From: Lophium mytilinum
Lineage: Eukaryota > Ascomycota > Dothideomycetes > Mytilinidiales > Mytilinidiaceae
Assembly (NCBI GenBank): GCA_010093605.1
Contig: MU004192.1
Location: forward strand, 1,351,299 to 1,385,071
Reading direction: 5' to 3'
Length of the DNA stretch: 33,773 nucleotides
The notes under the pieces were generated by a model that made no database searches, had not been told where the DNA came from, and saw nothing but the letters and a program-made list of their open reading frames with translations. Below are positions 22,021 to 33,107 of this stretch, one piece after another. Every line of letters starts with the position of its first letter. The stretch's first letter is position 1. The translations under genes and the position numbers were made by a program.

Positions 22021-25000
22021 CCGCCCTCGCCCGTATTGCCGCACAACGCCATTCCATCTACTAACTCTATCCCCTTCTATCTGCCTTCCTTATACCCTAA
22101 CTCCTTATCTTGTTTGCCCGACATAGCTAAAGGATTAGGTTAATATACTAGTTGCTAATAACGCCTTCCCAACAATTAAAATAATAAGGAGTTTAACCTA
22201 GATAAATAGTTATTAAGTATAGACTCTAGTTAAGTAGACTATAATAGTAATTTAAAGCTGGACGAGCTAGATAACTACTATAGCCGCCGGCCTCCCTATA
22301 GTAGCCGCTAACGCTCTAGACCTGCTTAGGGGAAGGCTATAATACTTCTAGTAGACCTGCTACATAATACATCTTTATAGAGTAAGGCGGCATCTAATTT
22401 TACTAAGAACTCTAAAGGCTACTTAAGTTAAATAAATATTATAGCCGGCTTAGGTCTAGCTTCTAAGGTATAGCGCTAGATAGAAGCCAACTTATTTATA
22501 CTAATAGAGAACTCTAAAGCGTACCTATAGGTAAAACGTCTCTTATAACTAGGCTAAAATAACTATAGTAAGAATAACGCCTACTTAGATACTTAGTCTA
22601 AAATATATACGCTTTTTATAGATATATAGAGTTGCATATTTAAAAAGTCTTCTATATTAGCTAAGTAGAAGTAAGTATATTAAATATTAATCTAGCATAA
22701 AGTCTATAAGAAATATAAGATGCGGGGTAGTATTATTAAAAGTAATAAGAAGTAGAAGCAGTCTAAGTTAGCCTTGTCCGCGAAGTTAGTTGTATTAGTA
22801 GGCCTTAGCTCTCTAATAAAATCCCTAGATATTGCTGCCTAAAATGCCCTATTTAAGCCCCGGCTGTTGCACGCGGTCCTTACTATAATATACTAGCTGC
22901 CGCAGCGGGAAAGCACTAGACGCCTTTTTACTCTCTATCTTATAAGGTCTAGCAGTAAAGGCCTAGAGCTAGAAGACTATAGCTTTATAAAGTTTCTAGA
23001 AGCTATTAATAGAACTTTTATAGACTTTAACCCTCTTAAGTATATTATTATAGTTAATAGAACCTAGAAGTTAATAGAGAATAACTTCTATCTAACTATG
23101 CTATTAAAGAAAATAAAGAGTATACCTAAAGAGATAGTGCTTAGTTTTATAGTAAAGGGCCTTAATATTAGAAAGGCGATATCTAAACTTAAGACTAGAT
23201 GTATATTAATTATTATTAATTATTAAATATTACTACTAACTAATATATAGCTAGGTCTGCACTTTCTTAAGTTCTCGCCCCCTAGTATCCGCCCGGCCAA
23301 GAAACGCCCCCGCCGCAGTAAGCCTAAGGCTGCCGCGGCTAAGAGTCTACCTAAACCTACCGCCGCTAATACTCTAGATAAAATAATTATTAACTTAACT
23401 ATAAGTCTATATATATATATAGCTAATATAGATAGGGTTAATTCTACCGCGGAGTAGAATAAAGGGGAGAAGTGGAAATAGCTGGCAGATATAGCGAAAG
23501 CAGAGAGAGAAAAGAAAGAGAAAGAGAAGAAGGAGAAAGAGTTGGCGGAGAAAGAGCTGGCGGAGAAAGCGCTAGCAGAGAAAGCGCTGGCAGAAATAGC
23601 AAAAGCAGAGAAAGAAAGAAAGGAGAAAGAGATAAAGGAGAAAGAGATAAAGGAGAGAGAGCTAGCAGATATAGTAATAGCGGAGAAGGCTAAGAAGTAG
23701 ATAGAATAGAAGGAGAGAGAGCTAGCTAAGACCGCAACTAAAGAGAAAGCAAAGAGGTAGAAATAGCTAGAAGAGGCGGCGGAGTAAGAGGAATAAAGAA
23801 AGTAGAAACTACTAGTAGAGAAGAAGGTATAGAAGCTATAAATAGAGAAGAAAGCGTAACTACTTTAATAGATGCTTAATATTATCTAGCTATATACTAA
23901 GTTAATGCGTAATTCTATTTAGCCTAGTATTATCTATAATAAGGTTATATAGTAGCTTAGGGCGCTTAGGCCTAGAACTACTTAGTACCTAACTGCCTAA
24001 AAATAACTCTATGCGCTTATAGTTACTATAAAGAGCGGCTAGACTATCCCTAGTAATATCTAAGTTGCGGGGGATATAGTAATTAGCAGTATTAATATTA
24101 CGGCTACGCTTAAATTTAATATATATAGTCTTAGTAAGACTAGACCCTCTATAGATATAAATAAGATAATTATAGCTAATATAGAGAAGGTAGATGCTAT
24201 TAATATTACTACTATAATAGCTCTAATATTAAGCTCTATAAAGAATATCTTAGTAGCAGTGTTTAAGAAGATGCTATAGTTTTTTAGTTTGCCTTTAATG
24301 TATAGGAATTTTTCTAGTAATGCAACCTTTAAGCTGCTAGGAATAACTACTAACCTAAAGATGCGTGCAGCCCTATACTAGGTGGCCGGGACGTATAGTA
24401 TTATCTAAGGTCTCGCTGGCAGGGCGCGTAGGCTAATTCTTGCAGACCCCTCTAGAATAGGAAAAACTCTATAAATATTAATAGCATTTACTACTTATGC
24501 TAGAGAGGCTAGCACTAATGCTCCGCGTTCTAGTAGTGTTAAAGGCTATATTATTTAGCTTACTAAGAAGAGTCTACTAAATTAGACCTATAAGGAGGTA
24601 AAATACTAGCTAGATATTAAATATAAGAATAAGAATTTTAAGGTCCCTAGTAGAAGACTTTATATCCGGCGTATATATAGAAGCATTATAGAGGGTAACC
24701 TTACTTCTAAAGACTAGAAGAACCTTAGGCCTATCTACTAAGAAATAAATAGTCGGGTGTAGTATAAGCTAAATCTAAAAGCAAAAACCTACCTTATTAT
24801 TACAAGCGCGGAGACCTTTAATAAAAAATGTAATAAGAATTTAAACTTACTAGAGACCTTTATAATATTCTATAACCTATTATATAGTAATAAAGTAACC
24901 CCTATATATATATATAGGGCCGTTTTTTTTAATAAGTTCTACCTAGGATTTAATAATATATCTCTATATATTACGGCTTTTAGCTATATTAAATCTATAC

Positions 25001-26580
25001 AGTGTTAGCATACATTCCGCCTAACTACGCGTAAATGGGCAAATATTAACTATACGCTTAATCGGGTTTATTAGGGCTAGGACTTAGAAGGGTTTAATAA
25101 GGCTGCTAATCTATATAGTTACTCTAAAGGCTTATTCTATAGCGGGACTTCTTTTCTCTACGGCCCTAAAACTCTATTATATTTAATAGTTATACTATAT
25201 AGAGGTTTATAGACGCTAACTTAAATAGCGGACCTAACTAACTTAGACGCTAATATTAAAGACAACCCGGATAATACTCTTCTAGATAAGGAGTTAAAGA
25301 AAGAGAATATAGATAAAGGGGATAAGTTTAATATTTTTTATTAAGGCCCTACCCTCCGGCGTGTTAATTAAGGAGACCTTATAGGGGCTAGAGGTTACTA
25401 CCTCGCCTTAAAAATAGAGAAAGAGTAGCAACTATAGAATAATTCTAAATTGTCTAGGCGTCTCTAGAGAGTATTAGATGTAATTATAGCTATAAGTATC
25501 TATAGAACGCTAATAAGCCTTAGCCTAGATAGCCTTCCCTTAGGGGATATGCCGCTCTATATTATATAGTAGGTAATAGTTAGTATACCTAACCGCTTTA
25601 AACCCTTTATTAAGGAGTACTATATAGTTATTAAAGAGAGATATATAGACCTTAAAGAAGAGTATAAAGAATAGCTAAGGTATAAAGTAGTAATTAATAA
25701 GCCGCCGCCTTTCTTTAGCCTAGGCGCCTTTCTAACGGGCTCGGGCAAGGGAAGGCTGCCCTGGATTTTTATATTAATTCCTGGGCTAGCTAAGTTAAAG
25801 ACGCAATAGGAAGAGCTTAGCTTAATAAGTAACCTAACCTTTACTCTAGAAGATATTAAAAATGCGGGCTAGATAGATTATATAGACTTAGAGAGTACCC
25901 TTACTAAATAGTATACTAACCTACTAGCTAATTTAGGGAAGCTAAAGAAGATTAGGAGCATAGTTTAACACATTTAAGCTAAGAAGAAGAAGATACTAAT
26001 TATTAGTAAGGAGCCTATAGTTAATTTAGTTATCTGCATTATAAGTTGCTACCCATCTCTATCTATAATTGGCGATTATTATCTAATAAACTAATATAAT
26101 TAATACTAGATAATTATAAAAACTATACTAACTAAAAAGCTTGCATAGTTATATTTATCGCTAATAGTTAAGTAATAGAAGTAATTTAACACTGGCTTTA
26201 AGCGTAATTAAGATGATCTAGCGGCCGTTAATATTCTAGTCGCAAACTAGAAGACTAGAGAAGTAGAAGGCTCTAACTTTACTTTTTAATATATGTGCGT
26301 AATAGTTATAGAGCTATAGACTGCATCTAGCCTTAAGGTATAGATTATATCTAGAGTATGGCGGAAGAACTAGAGGTCTAATAGAACATGCAGTATTATT
26401 CTTGCCTATATAGGGGGTAATAACCTAGTAGATGCGCTAGCTTAGTTCTATGCAGTTAATAATAATAAGTTTATATATAAGGTTATGTAAAGTGTACTAA
26501 AAAAAAAGGAAAACTAAGGAACTATTAGTACTAAGGTAACTACTAAATATACTAATTATATAGTGTATATAGTTCTATAG
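22021..26580 (+). pseudogene. RIP-damaged SNF2-family helicase/ATPase
   Basis: One plus-strand frame stays open for about 4.5 kb (roughly 1500 codons) except for TAA and TAG codons, with no frameshift and no in-frame TGA seen. The N-terminal part (to about 23250) is unrecognised. Next come a Pro/Lys-rich linker and a Lys/Glu coiled coil with AEKELAEK-type repeats (about 23470-23860). Motif I reads ILADPSRIGKTL (24433-24471), close to the SNF2 LADEMGLGKT. A motif Ia-like LIITSAETF follows (24793), then a motif III-like FYSGTSFLYG (about 25135). The C-terminal lobe shows KKILIISKEPIVNLVI (25984), AAVNILVAN (26224) and motif VI ISRVWRKNQRS (26344-26379), matching SNF2 IGRVWRIGQ. The DEAH box is not clear; DLEGFNK near 25081 may be its remnant. 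SNF2 proteins use ATP to move along DNA and remodel chromatin. The start is uncertain. Confidence 0.8.
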
Positions 26581-27914
26581 TAGACATTATAAAATAAACT
26601 ATTCTAACTTCTACTTCTATAATACACCTGTAATCGCCGCATTAATAAGTATACTATATCTATAGTAGGTCTACTATAGACTGCCTATTTTTAATATTAA
26701 TATAATCTACTTAACTATATACTCGCCGCAAGGCTTAGGTATTAGCGGTGCGAGCCTTAAATGCAATTTAAGGCCTAAGTATTAGTAATATAAACTATAG
26801 CATTATATAGGTAAATATCTATATAGCGGCGCCAATGCTCTATAGGCCCGCATATATTATTAGTAATATTCTTGCACGTTATAAGGCATAGAAAGGTTAT
26901 AAGAACCCTCTATCCTACTCTTCTAATCTAGACCGCAGGATGTTAGTAGCTAGTATGCGTTTAATCTTGCTTATATTTCTAATAAAGAGATTTAAATAGA
27001 GTAGCCTATAAATTAGAGTGCACTATAGGCCTATAGTAGTATAATTTAGTGCCGTATATATATACTAGCTAAAAGAAAACAGGTAGAAAAGTATATACTT
27101 ACTAATGCTAAGCCCTTTCTAGCTACCTATATTTTAATATACTACTAACACCACGGCTAATTAAATGTAGAGATAAGTTAGGTTAGTTTTAAGATAGTAT
27201 AATATATTTATATGCCACTCTATAGCTAATTTAGACGCTATCTATTTATAACCTTTCTACTTAATTTAGAAAATACTCTAAAATACTATTATATTTATTA
27301 CGCTTCTTAATATATTTAAGTCGCTAGAGAAAGTATATATTCCTAGTCCTAGCTATTATATAAATTAAATAAGAGTATCCTAAAATAGGCGTGTAGGCCT
27401 ATACTCTTATAATATTAGTATCCCTATACTATATATAATTAGCTAAAGCCCTAAAGCATTATAACGGCGCCCTATAATAACGTTAATAATTATAAAAAAG
27501 GGAGCACCGCCTAAGCATACATTTAGATAAATAAACCGGGCCGTTATATAGTAATAGTTAATAATAGAGCATTATTTATAATTATCTCTAACACTTAAAT
27601 GTATAAATATATTAGGCAGCAGCATAAAATATAGAATTTTCAGCCCAATACTAAACTATCTAGATCTTATACTAATAACTTAATAAATGCTGGGTTACTA
27701 TTAATGCGAAGGGGCTTTAGTTTCTTCTTAAGAGAAGAGGTAGTATAGGTATTCTATTAATTACTATAAAATAGTTACTGCTAAAGTAGCTAATTTAGTT
27801 ACGTAGACGCAATAAGAGTCTAGTCTTAGCACCCTATTATCTAAATACGTATATAAATTAACTCTAACTTTACCTTTTCTACCCCTTCTACACCCTAAGA
27901 ATTGTTAAACCGTT
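26581..27914. other. Stretch without a confidently supported gene
   Basis: After the SNF2-like frame ends I see no frame as good as its neighbours. A minus-strand frame between about 27280 and 27050 reads weakly as protein (for example GLALVSIYFSTCFLLASI). The stretch is AT-rich, with runs of TATA and several short retained CA sites. It may hold a terminator, a promoter and possibly a badly damaged small gene. Confidence 0.3.
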
Positions 27915-29880
27915 ATGTTGTTAGATAAATAAGGCTAGTTTCTAATACCTAATAACCTTAAGCTAGACTCTAGAAATAAGCTTATATAGGGCCTTAATAT
28001 TAGCGCCTGCAAATACAACACGCTATATACCGCGATAGAGACTAAGATAAAATTAGTAGACCTACTAGGCGGATCCCTCTACTTAAAGATAATTAGGGGG
28101 ATAGTATAATCTATAATAATAGACATTATAAAGAAGTTTTCTAAAATGCTTTTACGCGTTCTACTTAAAGAAGAATATAAGTAGATATTAAAACTTATAT
28201 AGTAATACAACTATAATAAGAAAAGATAAGATTATATTAACGCGTCTTATTATTCTAATTCTATAGATACTCCGCCTACTAAATAAAATAGGACTTTACC
28301 GCACCCTAAATGCTACCGCAGTTCAGCGCATATAGAAATAAAGTTAATATTAGTAAAGTAGCTAGGTAGTAAGGCCGCCCGCATTATACTAGTATATAAA
28401 CTTGCACCACCCACGCTACTAAAGAGTATGCTAGTAATACTGGCCCCTAAATTTAGTATACTTGTTGCTAGGTTAAATATAATATTTAGTCTTAATATAG
28501 AACGCAAAACTATATATTACTATATTATAGATAATCTTAAGTTTCTAGTTAAGAATAAGGTAGACTAGTATATAGTAATAGTGCATTAGAGTTTATTAAG
28601 AGAACTAGACTATATTACCCTAATTATTAAGCCTTAGCTAAATAGTATATTAGACACATGCAACGATTTTAATTAATATAGCTAACGTAGATAGATAACA
28701 CCCCTGTATCTATCTACTCTAGCTAGCACTATGCTATTCTTCTACCTATACCTATATTAGCCTCTGCTAGTTATAAATGCCTGCGTAATAAGATAAATAA
28801 GTAAGAGATTAGAGCTGTAGAAAAAGTTAAAAAGAATATAAGAGTTATATAAGAGATAAGAGTATAGAACTATAAAAGGTAGAGAACTTAGATAGCGCAA
28901 GAGTCTATATATCTAGCTAACCTAATTTATAATTAGACTATTCTATAGCCCGCCTTACTAAGAGAACTAGACTAGAACTACACTATCCTAAGGCGGGGCC
29001 TTATTATAACCTTATACTATCTTACTAGACTAGAATATAGACAGCTTAATATCCCTATATATAGGTAGTATAGAGTTATCTAAACTATAGCTATTATTAG
29101 AACTAGAAGTATAGCTATATAGCTAAATATTCTAACTAGATATATAGATTCTATAGGGGGGGAATTTACTACTAGCAGACTACCCTTCTATTCTTCTATC
29201 TAGGGACCTCTCTACTATAGAGGAGTACCCTGTAATATAGTATATAACCGCTTATAGCATAGTAACTAATAGAGGGCCGGAATTATAGAAAGAAGGCCTA
29301 AATAGTAGTAAAGAGAATGTTTTAGGCTAAGAGAGAGGAGAATATAATAGCTTAAGGTTACGCAATTTAGTTAGTAAAGGTAGAGGCGTTTATTATAGAT
29401 AATATAGAAGAGGGATATATACTATAGCTAGAGGAGATAGCTAGCGGGTTATTTGCGCCTAAGTAGGTTGCCCGACCGGGGATAAAGTTAGCGATAAGGG
29501 GACGGCTGCGCGTTGCGACATTAATACCTCTATTAGGGCCTCTAACTTAGCCAGCTATCTATCTAATAATATAGAATATAAAGTCTATAATCTCTTAACT
29601 AACTACTATTCTAATAGCGTAGGAGATACTATCTAGAAATAATAGCGGGAGGTGGCAGCGCGCGTGCAGTAATTAGTAGAAGTTAACGCAAGTGCGCAAG
29701 TATAAGCTCTAGTCTAAGGCGATATAATAGGAGAGGTAATTATATAGATAGAAGTGTTTAATTATATAGAATAATAGGGCTTTATTAAGGGGGGGATAGA
29801 GAAGAGGTATATAACTAGCTAAAGATACTAAGTTAACGCGTATAGACTGCATCCGGCTAGCTCTATTACATCCTATTATA
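27915..29880 (+). pseudogene. RIP-damaged unknown protein
   Basis: A surviving ATG at 27915 opens a plus-strand frame (MLLDK) that continues for nearly 2 kb with only TAA/TAG stops. It reads YTAIETKIKLVDLLGGSLYL (about 28020), HPKCYRSSAHIEIKL (about 28300), LVYKLAPPTLLKSMLVILA (about 28390) and LNIERKTIYYYIIDNLKFLV (about 28490). A charged segment LELQKKLKRIQELYKR follows (about 28815), then a C-terminal region with GCPTGDKVSDKGTAARCD (about 29470). The density of RIP stops is low. I recognise no family. There may be two adjacent genes in the same frame, with a weak zone around 28670-28700. It lies downstream of the SNF2-like gene on the same strand. Confidence 0.45.
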
Positions 29881-30181
29881 ATAAACGCGCGACTTACTCC
29901 CTCTTTATTCCCTTCTCTCTACGCTACTTAATTATAATCTACTTTACTTCCCTTTATAGTTATTATTCTTGCACTCTACCTTAAGAAATAGAACGTTCTT
30001 TTACTACACGCCCCCTATCTATTATTTAGTAAGGCTTAATGTTACCTACTTAAATATAGTAAAAGGTAATATAGAACTATCTCTCTCTACCCTAAATAGG
30101 GACTTACTATATAACTTAAATATACTATACTATATACCCTATCTATAGTATATATTAATATATATATAGCTAATGCGTATA
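29881..30181. other. Intergenic stretch
   Basis: This short gap between two plus-strand pseudogenes contains pyrimidine-rich pieces (around 29897-29920 and 30085-30100) and TATA-rich DNA (30120-30175). It is probably the promoter of the following gene; nothing more can be supported. Confidence 0.3.
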
Positions 30182-32430
30182 ACTATAGATAGTAAAGAAG
30201 TAAAAATGCGCTGCCTTAAAACTAATTAACACAGTAACGCGCCTAGCTCCCTTAACTCTAACGCCTGCCAACTAATAATAAATATATAGAACTTAATAAG
30301 TAAAAGAGAATATACTACTAGGATATTCTAAGATAGTAATGCTATATTATCTTGGCCGTCTAGCCGTACCTTATCTCTTGCTAGAAAGAGAAAACGCGGT
30401 ATAGAGGACGAGAACAGGCACGCGCCTATCTTTTAATCTAGTAATACTAACTTCCGCGTGTAAATAGACTTTAAGTATAAGATTAGCTTATATATATATT
30501 ACGGCCACTCTACTAAGTAGTGCATGCTAATAAATACCTATTAGGGTGCCGCTGTAGTCTAAGATAAGATAGCGGCTAGAATAGAAGCCTGTAGAGCCGT
30601 TAACTAAATAACTAGGTCTAATACCTTTATATTAAGCGGTCTACTATTCTCCTCTTCTACTAGCCGCTTCTTAGGTACGGGTAGAGGTACACCCGTCTAT
30701 AACTGCATTAGCTCCCTTAGCATAAAATAATATAGTAAAATAATTTAGATATAGAATAGCGTAGATAGGCATGCTAAAGTACTAACTATAGAGGTAAAAT
30801 ATATAGTAGTAAAAGAATAAATAAGATACTAGATACTTAGAAGTATAGTATTAGGCACTAATATAATTAAGGAATATAGTAATAACCTTATAGCCTAGAC
30901 TAAGAGTGTTAGGCTAGATATATTTTAGTAAGTGCTAATATAAATATAGGTAGATGTCTATAAAGACTAACTATTCTATACTTAAGCTAATATCCCTACT
31001 ACTCTAGACCCTTTTTACGCGCGGAAGGTATATTACTCTCTCCCCACTCCTATAACCTTATATAATGGCTAATTATAATATATAATCTAGATTTATAATA
31101 CTTTTAGTTATTTCTATAATACTATAATAAAGGTTGCTTATAATATTATGCAAGAATGCTATAGTCTTAGTTCTATAACTCTAGATATTACCGGCACCGC
31201 GTTAACACTAATAAAGGATTGGAACTATCTCTTTAGGGCAGATAAAGACTAAGCTAAGGTTAGTTACTAACCTAGCATTAGACAGCATTCTAATAGATTA
31301 TAGGGGCCACCGGTAATCTTTATAGCTGAGGCTATCTAGGTAGTAGTTATAGACCTACTCTTTATAGGATAGTCTATAAACGCCTTAGAAATATAAAGAT
31401 ACTTAAAAGAGTTTTTTAACCCCCTTTTAGGTAATACTATTATATATATATATACTTGCCTCTACTATACTATTAGTAAATATACCTTGGGCTAGAAGCG
31501 CATAAACCTAATTTATAGGGTTGCCGCCACTAGTATTAACTACCGCCCCCCTTATATAAGACTATACTAACTACAAGCTGGGGTAGTAAATTATAATAAA
31601 TGTCTTGCCTAATAGCGGGCACTTAGCTTACGCCGCGAGCACTAACTATTATCCTACTAGCAAGAATTTATTATAAAATAGGTAGGTCGGCATATAAACT
31701 ATAAAGAAGATAATAATAAGAATATATATAATAACCCCAACCGCTATAATATATTAGATTTAACTAAAGATATAATACTGGAATAATAATAGGCCTTTAC
31801 CGCGAGAGTGGCAAGAATAGAAGTAAAGGAGCGGGATTGGCAGCGGAACCTTATTAACTAACGCAAGAAGACACGTGCGCTAATAAAGCGCATTAAGAGC
31901 GAAGCATAACTATTTAACTCTAGGTACTTGTCCTTACTATATTTAATTCCATCTAGCCCCCCCCTTAGGGATACTTTATTAAATATTATAGATAGTATAG
32001 GTAATTGCATAAGGCAGAGAGCTAAAGTATAATATACTAATTATATTAACTATAGAATAATAAGATTAATAATATAGAGCCCCTTACTAATAATAACTTA
32101 TACTACTTAGCTCTAATTTATAGGGAGGCTAAGGAGAGTGTTAAGATAAAGGACTACTAGAAGCGGTGCCCTCTTAATCTCTTATTTATATAATTTAGGC
32201 AGCGGTTCTATATAAAGGAAGATAAATACGGCTGGTATAAAAATAATACTATAATTATGTCTAATAAGGACTAATATTAAAAGTTTATAGCTGCCTGCGT
32301 TAAGGCATAGGATTCTAGAGAAGAAAGCCTGCGGCTAGTTATTAAGTTGCTTAAAAGTATTAGGGATAAGAAATAGTAGCATGGAATTAGTAAATAGGGT
32401 GTAAGTAGGCTCTATTTTATGCTTAGCGTT
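30182..32430 (+). pseudogene. RIP-damaged unknown protein, probably nuclear, with a frame change near 32,000
   Basis: A plus-strand frame, possibly starting at the surviving ATG at 30206 (MRCLKTN), reads for about 1.8 kb with few TAA/TAG codons. It includes a nuclear-localisation-like LARKRKRGIEDENRH (about 30380), LSGLLFSSSTSRFLGTGRG (about 30640), ITGTALTLIKDWNYLFRAD (about 31185), GPPVIFIAEAI (about 31305), INLIYRVAATSINYRPP (about 31502) and a charged segment RIEVKERDW and RKKTRALIKRIKSEA (about 31820-31905). From about 32060 another phase reads better, through LALIYREAKESVKIKDY and FIAACVKAWDSREESLRL, to about 32420. GTAATT at 32001 and a TATAG acceptor at 32051-32055 resemble a 55-nt fungal intron, but removing exactly that piece does not restore the phase, so an indel or another splice choice is needed. 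No family is recognised. Confidence 0.45.
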
Positions 32431-33099
32431 ATCTTTCTATTTTATAATATATGTACCGTAATTAGATGCGTTCTAAATTACTATATAGTCTACTATCTAA
32501 CGCGCAATATATATATTGCGTGCTATTCCCTAGCCTAGATATCTAGCGCACGCGTTACTGGCTCTAATAGTCTACTAGGATATTAAAATTATTAAGGTTA
32601 GTAATAGTTATATAATTCTTAGAAATATGTACAGGCATTACTATCTATATAACGCATAAAGTCTATAATGTATGCAAAGTTACTATAGACTATAAAGCCC
32701 TAGCGGAGGTAGTAAGAAGGGATAACTAGATATACTAGTGCAACTTTAAATTTCTTACTACACGCGATAATTATATATTTAGTGTATAAGGCCCCATCTA
32801 CGTTATTATTTATCTATCTACAACCTAGGCGGATTAGGCAGTTTTAGAAGGTTAGATAGAGGAGGTAGATAGCTACATTTATAAGGACTATAAAGTAGTT
32901 ATTAACTATAATAATTGCCTATAATGCTAGATTATCTATAATTAAGAATTATCTACGCAGCCTGCGCGTAAATTTTATATAAGAAGTGGGTAAACTTTTA
33001 TAGAGTGGCGTAAAGCCTGCAGAGCGGTAAAATATATAGTCTTCTAGAAGGTTATATAAGTAACTAGTATTCTCCGCGCGTTTCTTAATTTAGAAATTT
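32431..33099. other. Right terminal region of the insert, without a supported gene
   Basis: No reading frame is supported in the last 670 bases before the proposed right end. It contains a short palindrome CGCAG-C-CTGCG at about 32956-32966 that shares its arms with the inner stem of the left-end hairpin. Several GTAAA motifs lie at about 32968-33030. The extreme right end contains the small inverted repeat AATTTAGAAATTT (33088-33099). These may be subterminal binding sites for a transposase or recombinase. Confidence 0.35.
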
Positions 33100-33107
33100 C
33101 TAATATT
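33100..33107. repeat. Right copy of the likely 8-bp target-site duplication
   Basis: CTAATATT matches CCGGCGTT (6493-6500) and CTGGCGTT (16857-16864) once transitions are allowed. Only the last two bases are strictly identical to the left flank, so the length rests on accepting RIP changes at the other differing positions. Homology to the inner copy continues to the right of this site without a break. Confidence 0.55.

Larger units (their letters stand above)
6501..33099. mobile_element. Proposed 26.6-kb giant mobile element inserted into an older copy of itself
   Basis: Removing 6501-33099 and one 8-bp flank rejoins 1-6500 with 33108-33773, giving a sequence that matches the inner copy across 16864 without a gap. 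Flanking 8-mers form a likely target-site duplication. The insert contains its own version of the target region, so self-nesting is the simplest explanation. It holds about nine RIP-damaged genes, including a transposase-like gene and an SNF2 helicase-like gene. I found no clear terminal inverted repeats: the left end begins TATTAGGAAAACC and the inverted right end begins AAATTTCTAAATT. An 8-bp duplication is typical of hAT elements; giant Starship elements also leave short direct repeats, often without inverted ends. The class is therefore undecided, and the insert may be a composite of nested elements. Confidence 0.65.

Noticed and set aside
23472-23693. Plus-strand 73-codon Arg/Glu/Ser-rich ATG frame
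   Set aside because: It is the neighbouring phase of the repetitive Lys/Glu coiled-coil segment of the SNF2-like frame.
28313-28507. Minus-strand 64-codon ATG frame
   Set aside because: It is antisense to the plus-strand frame at 27915-29880, which is much longer and reads better.
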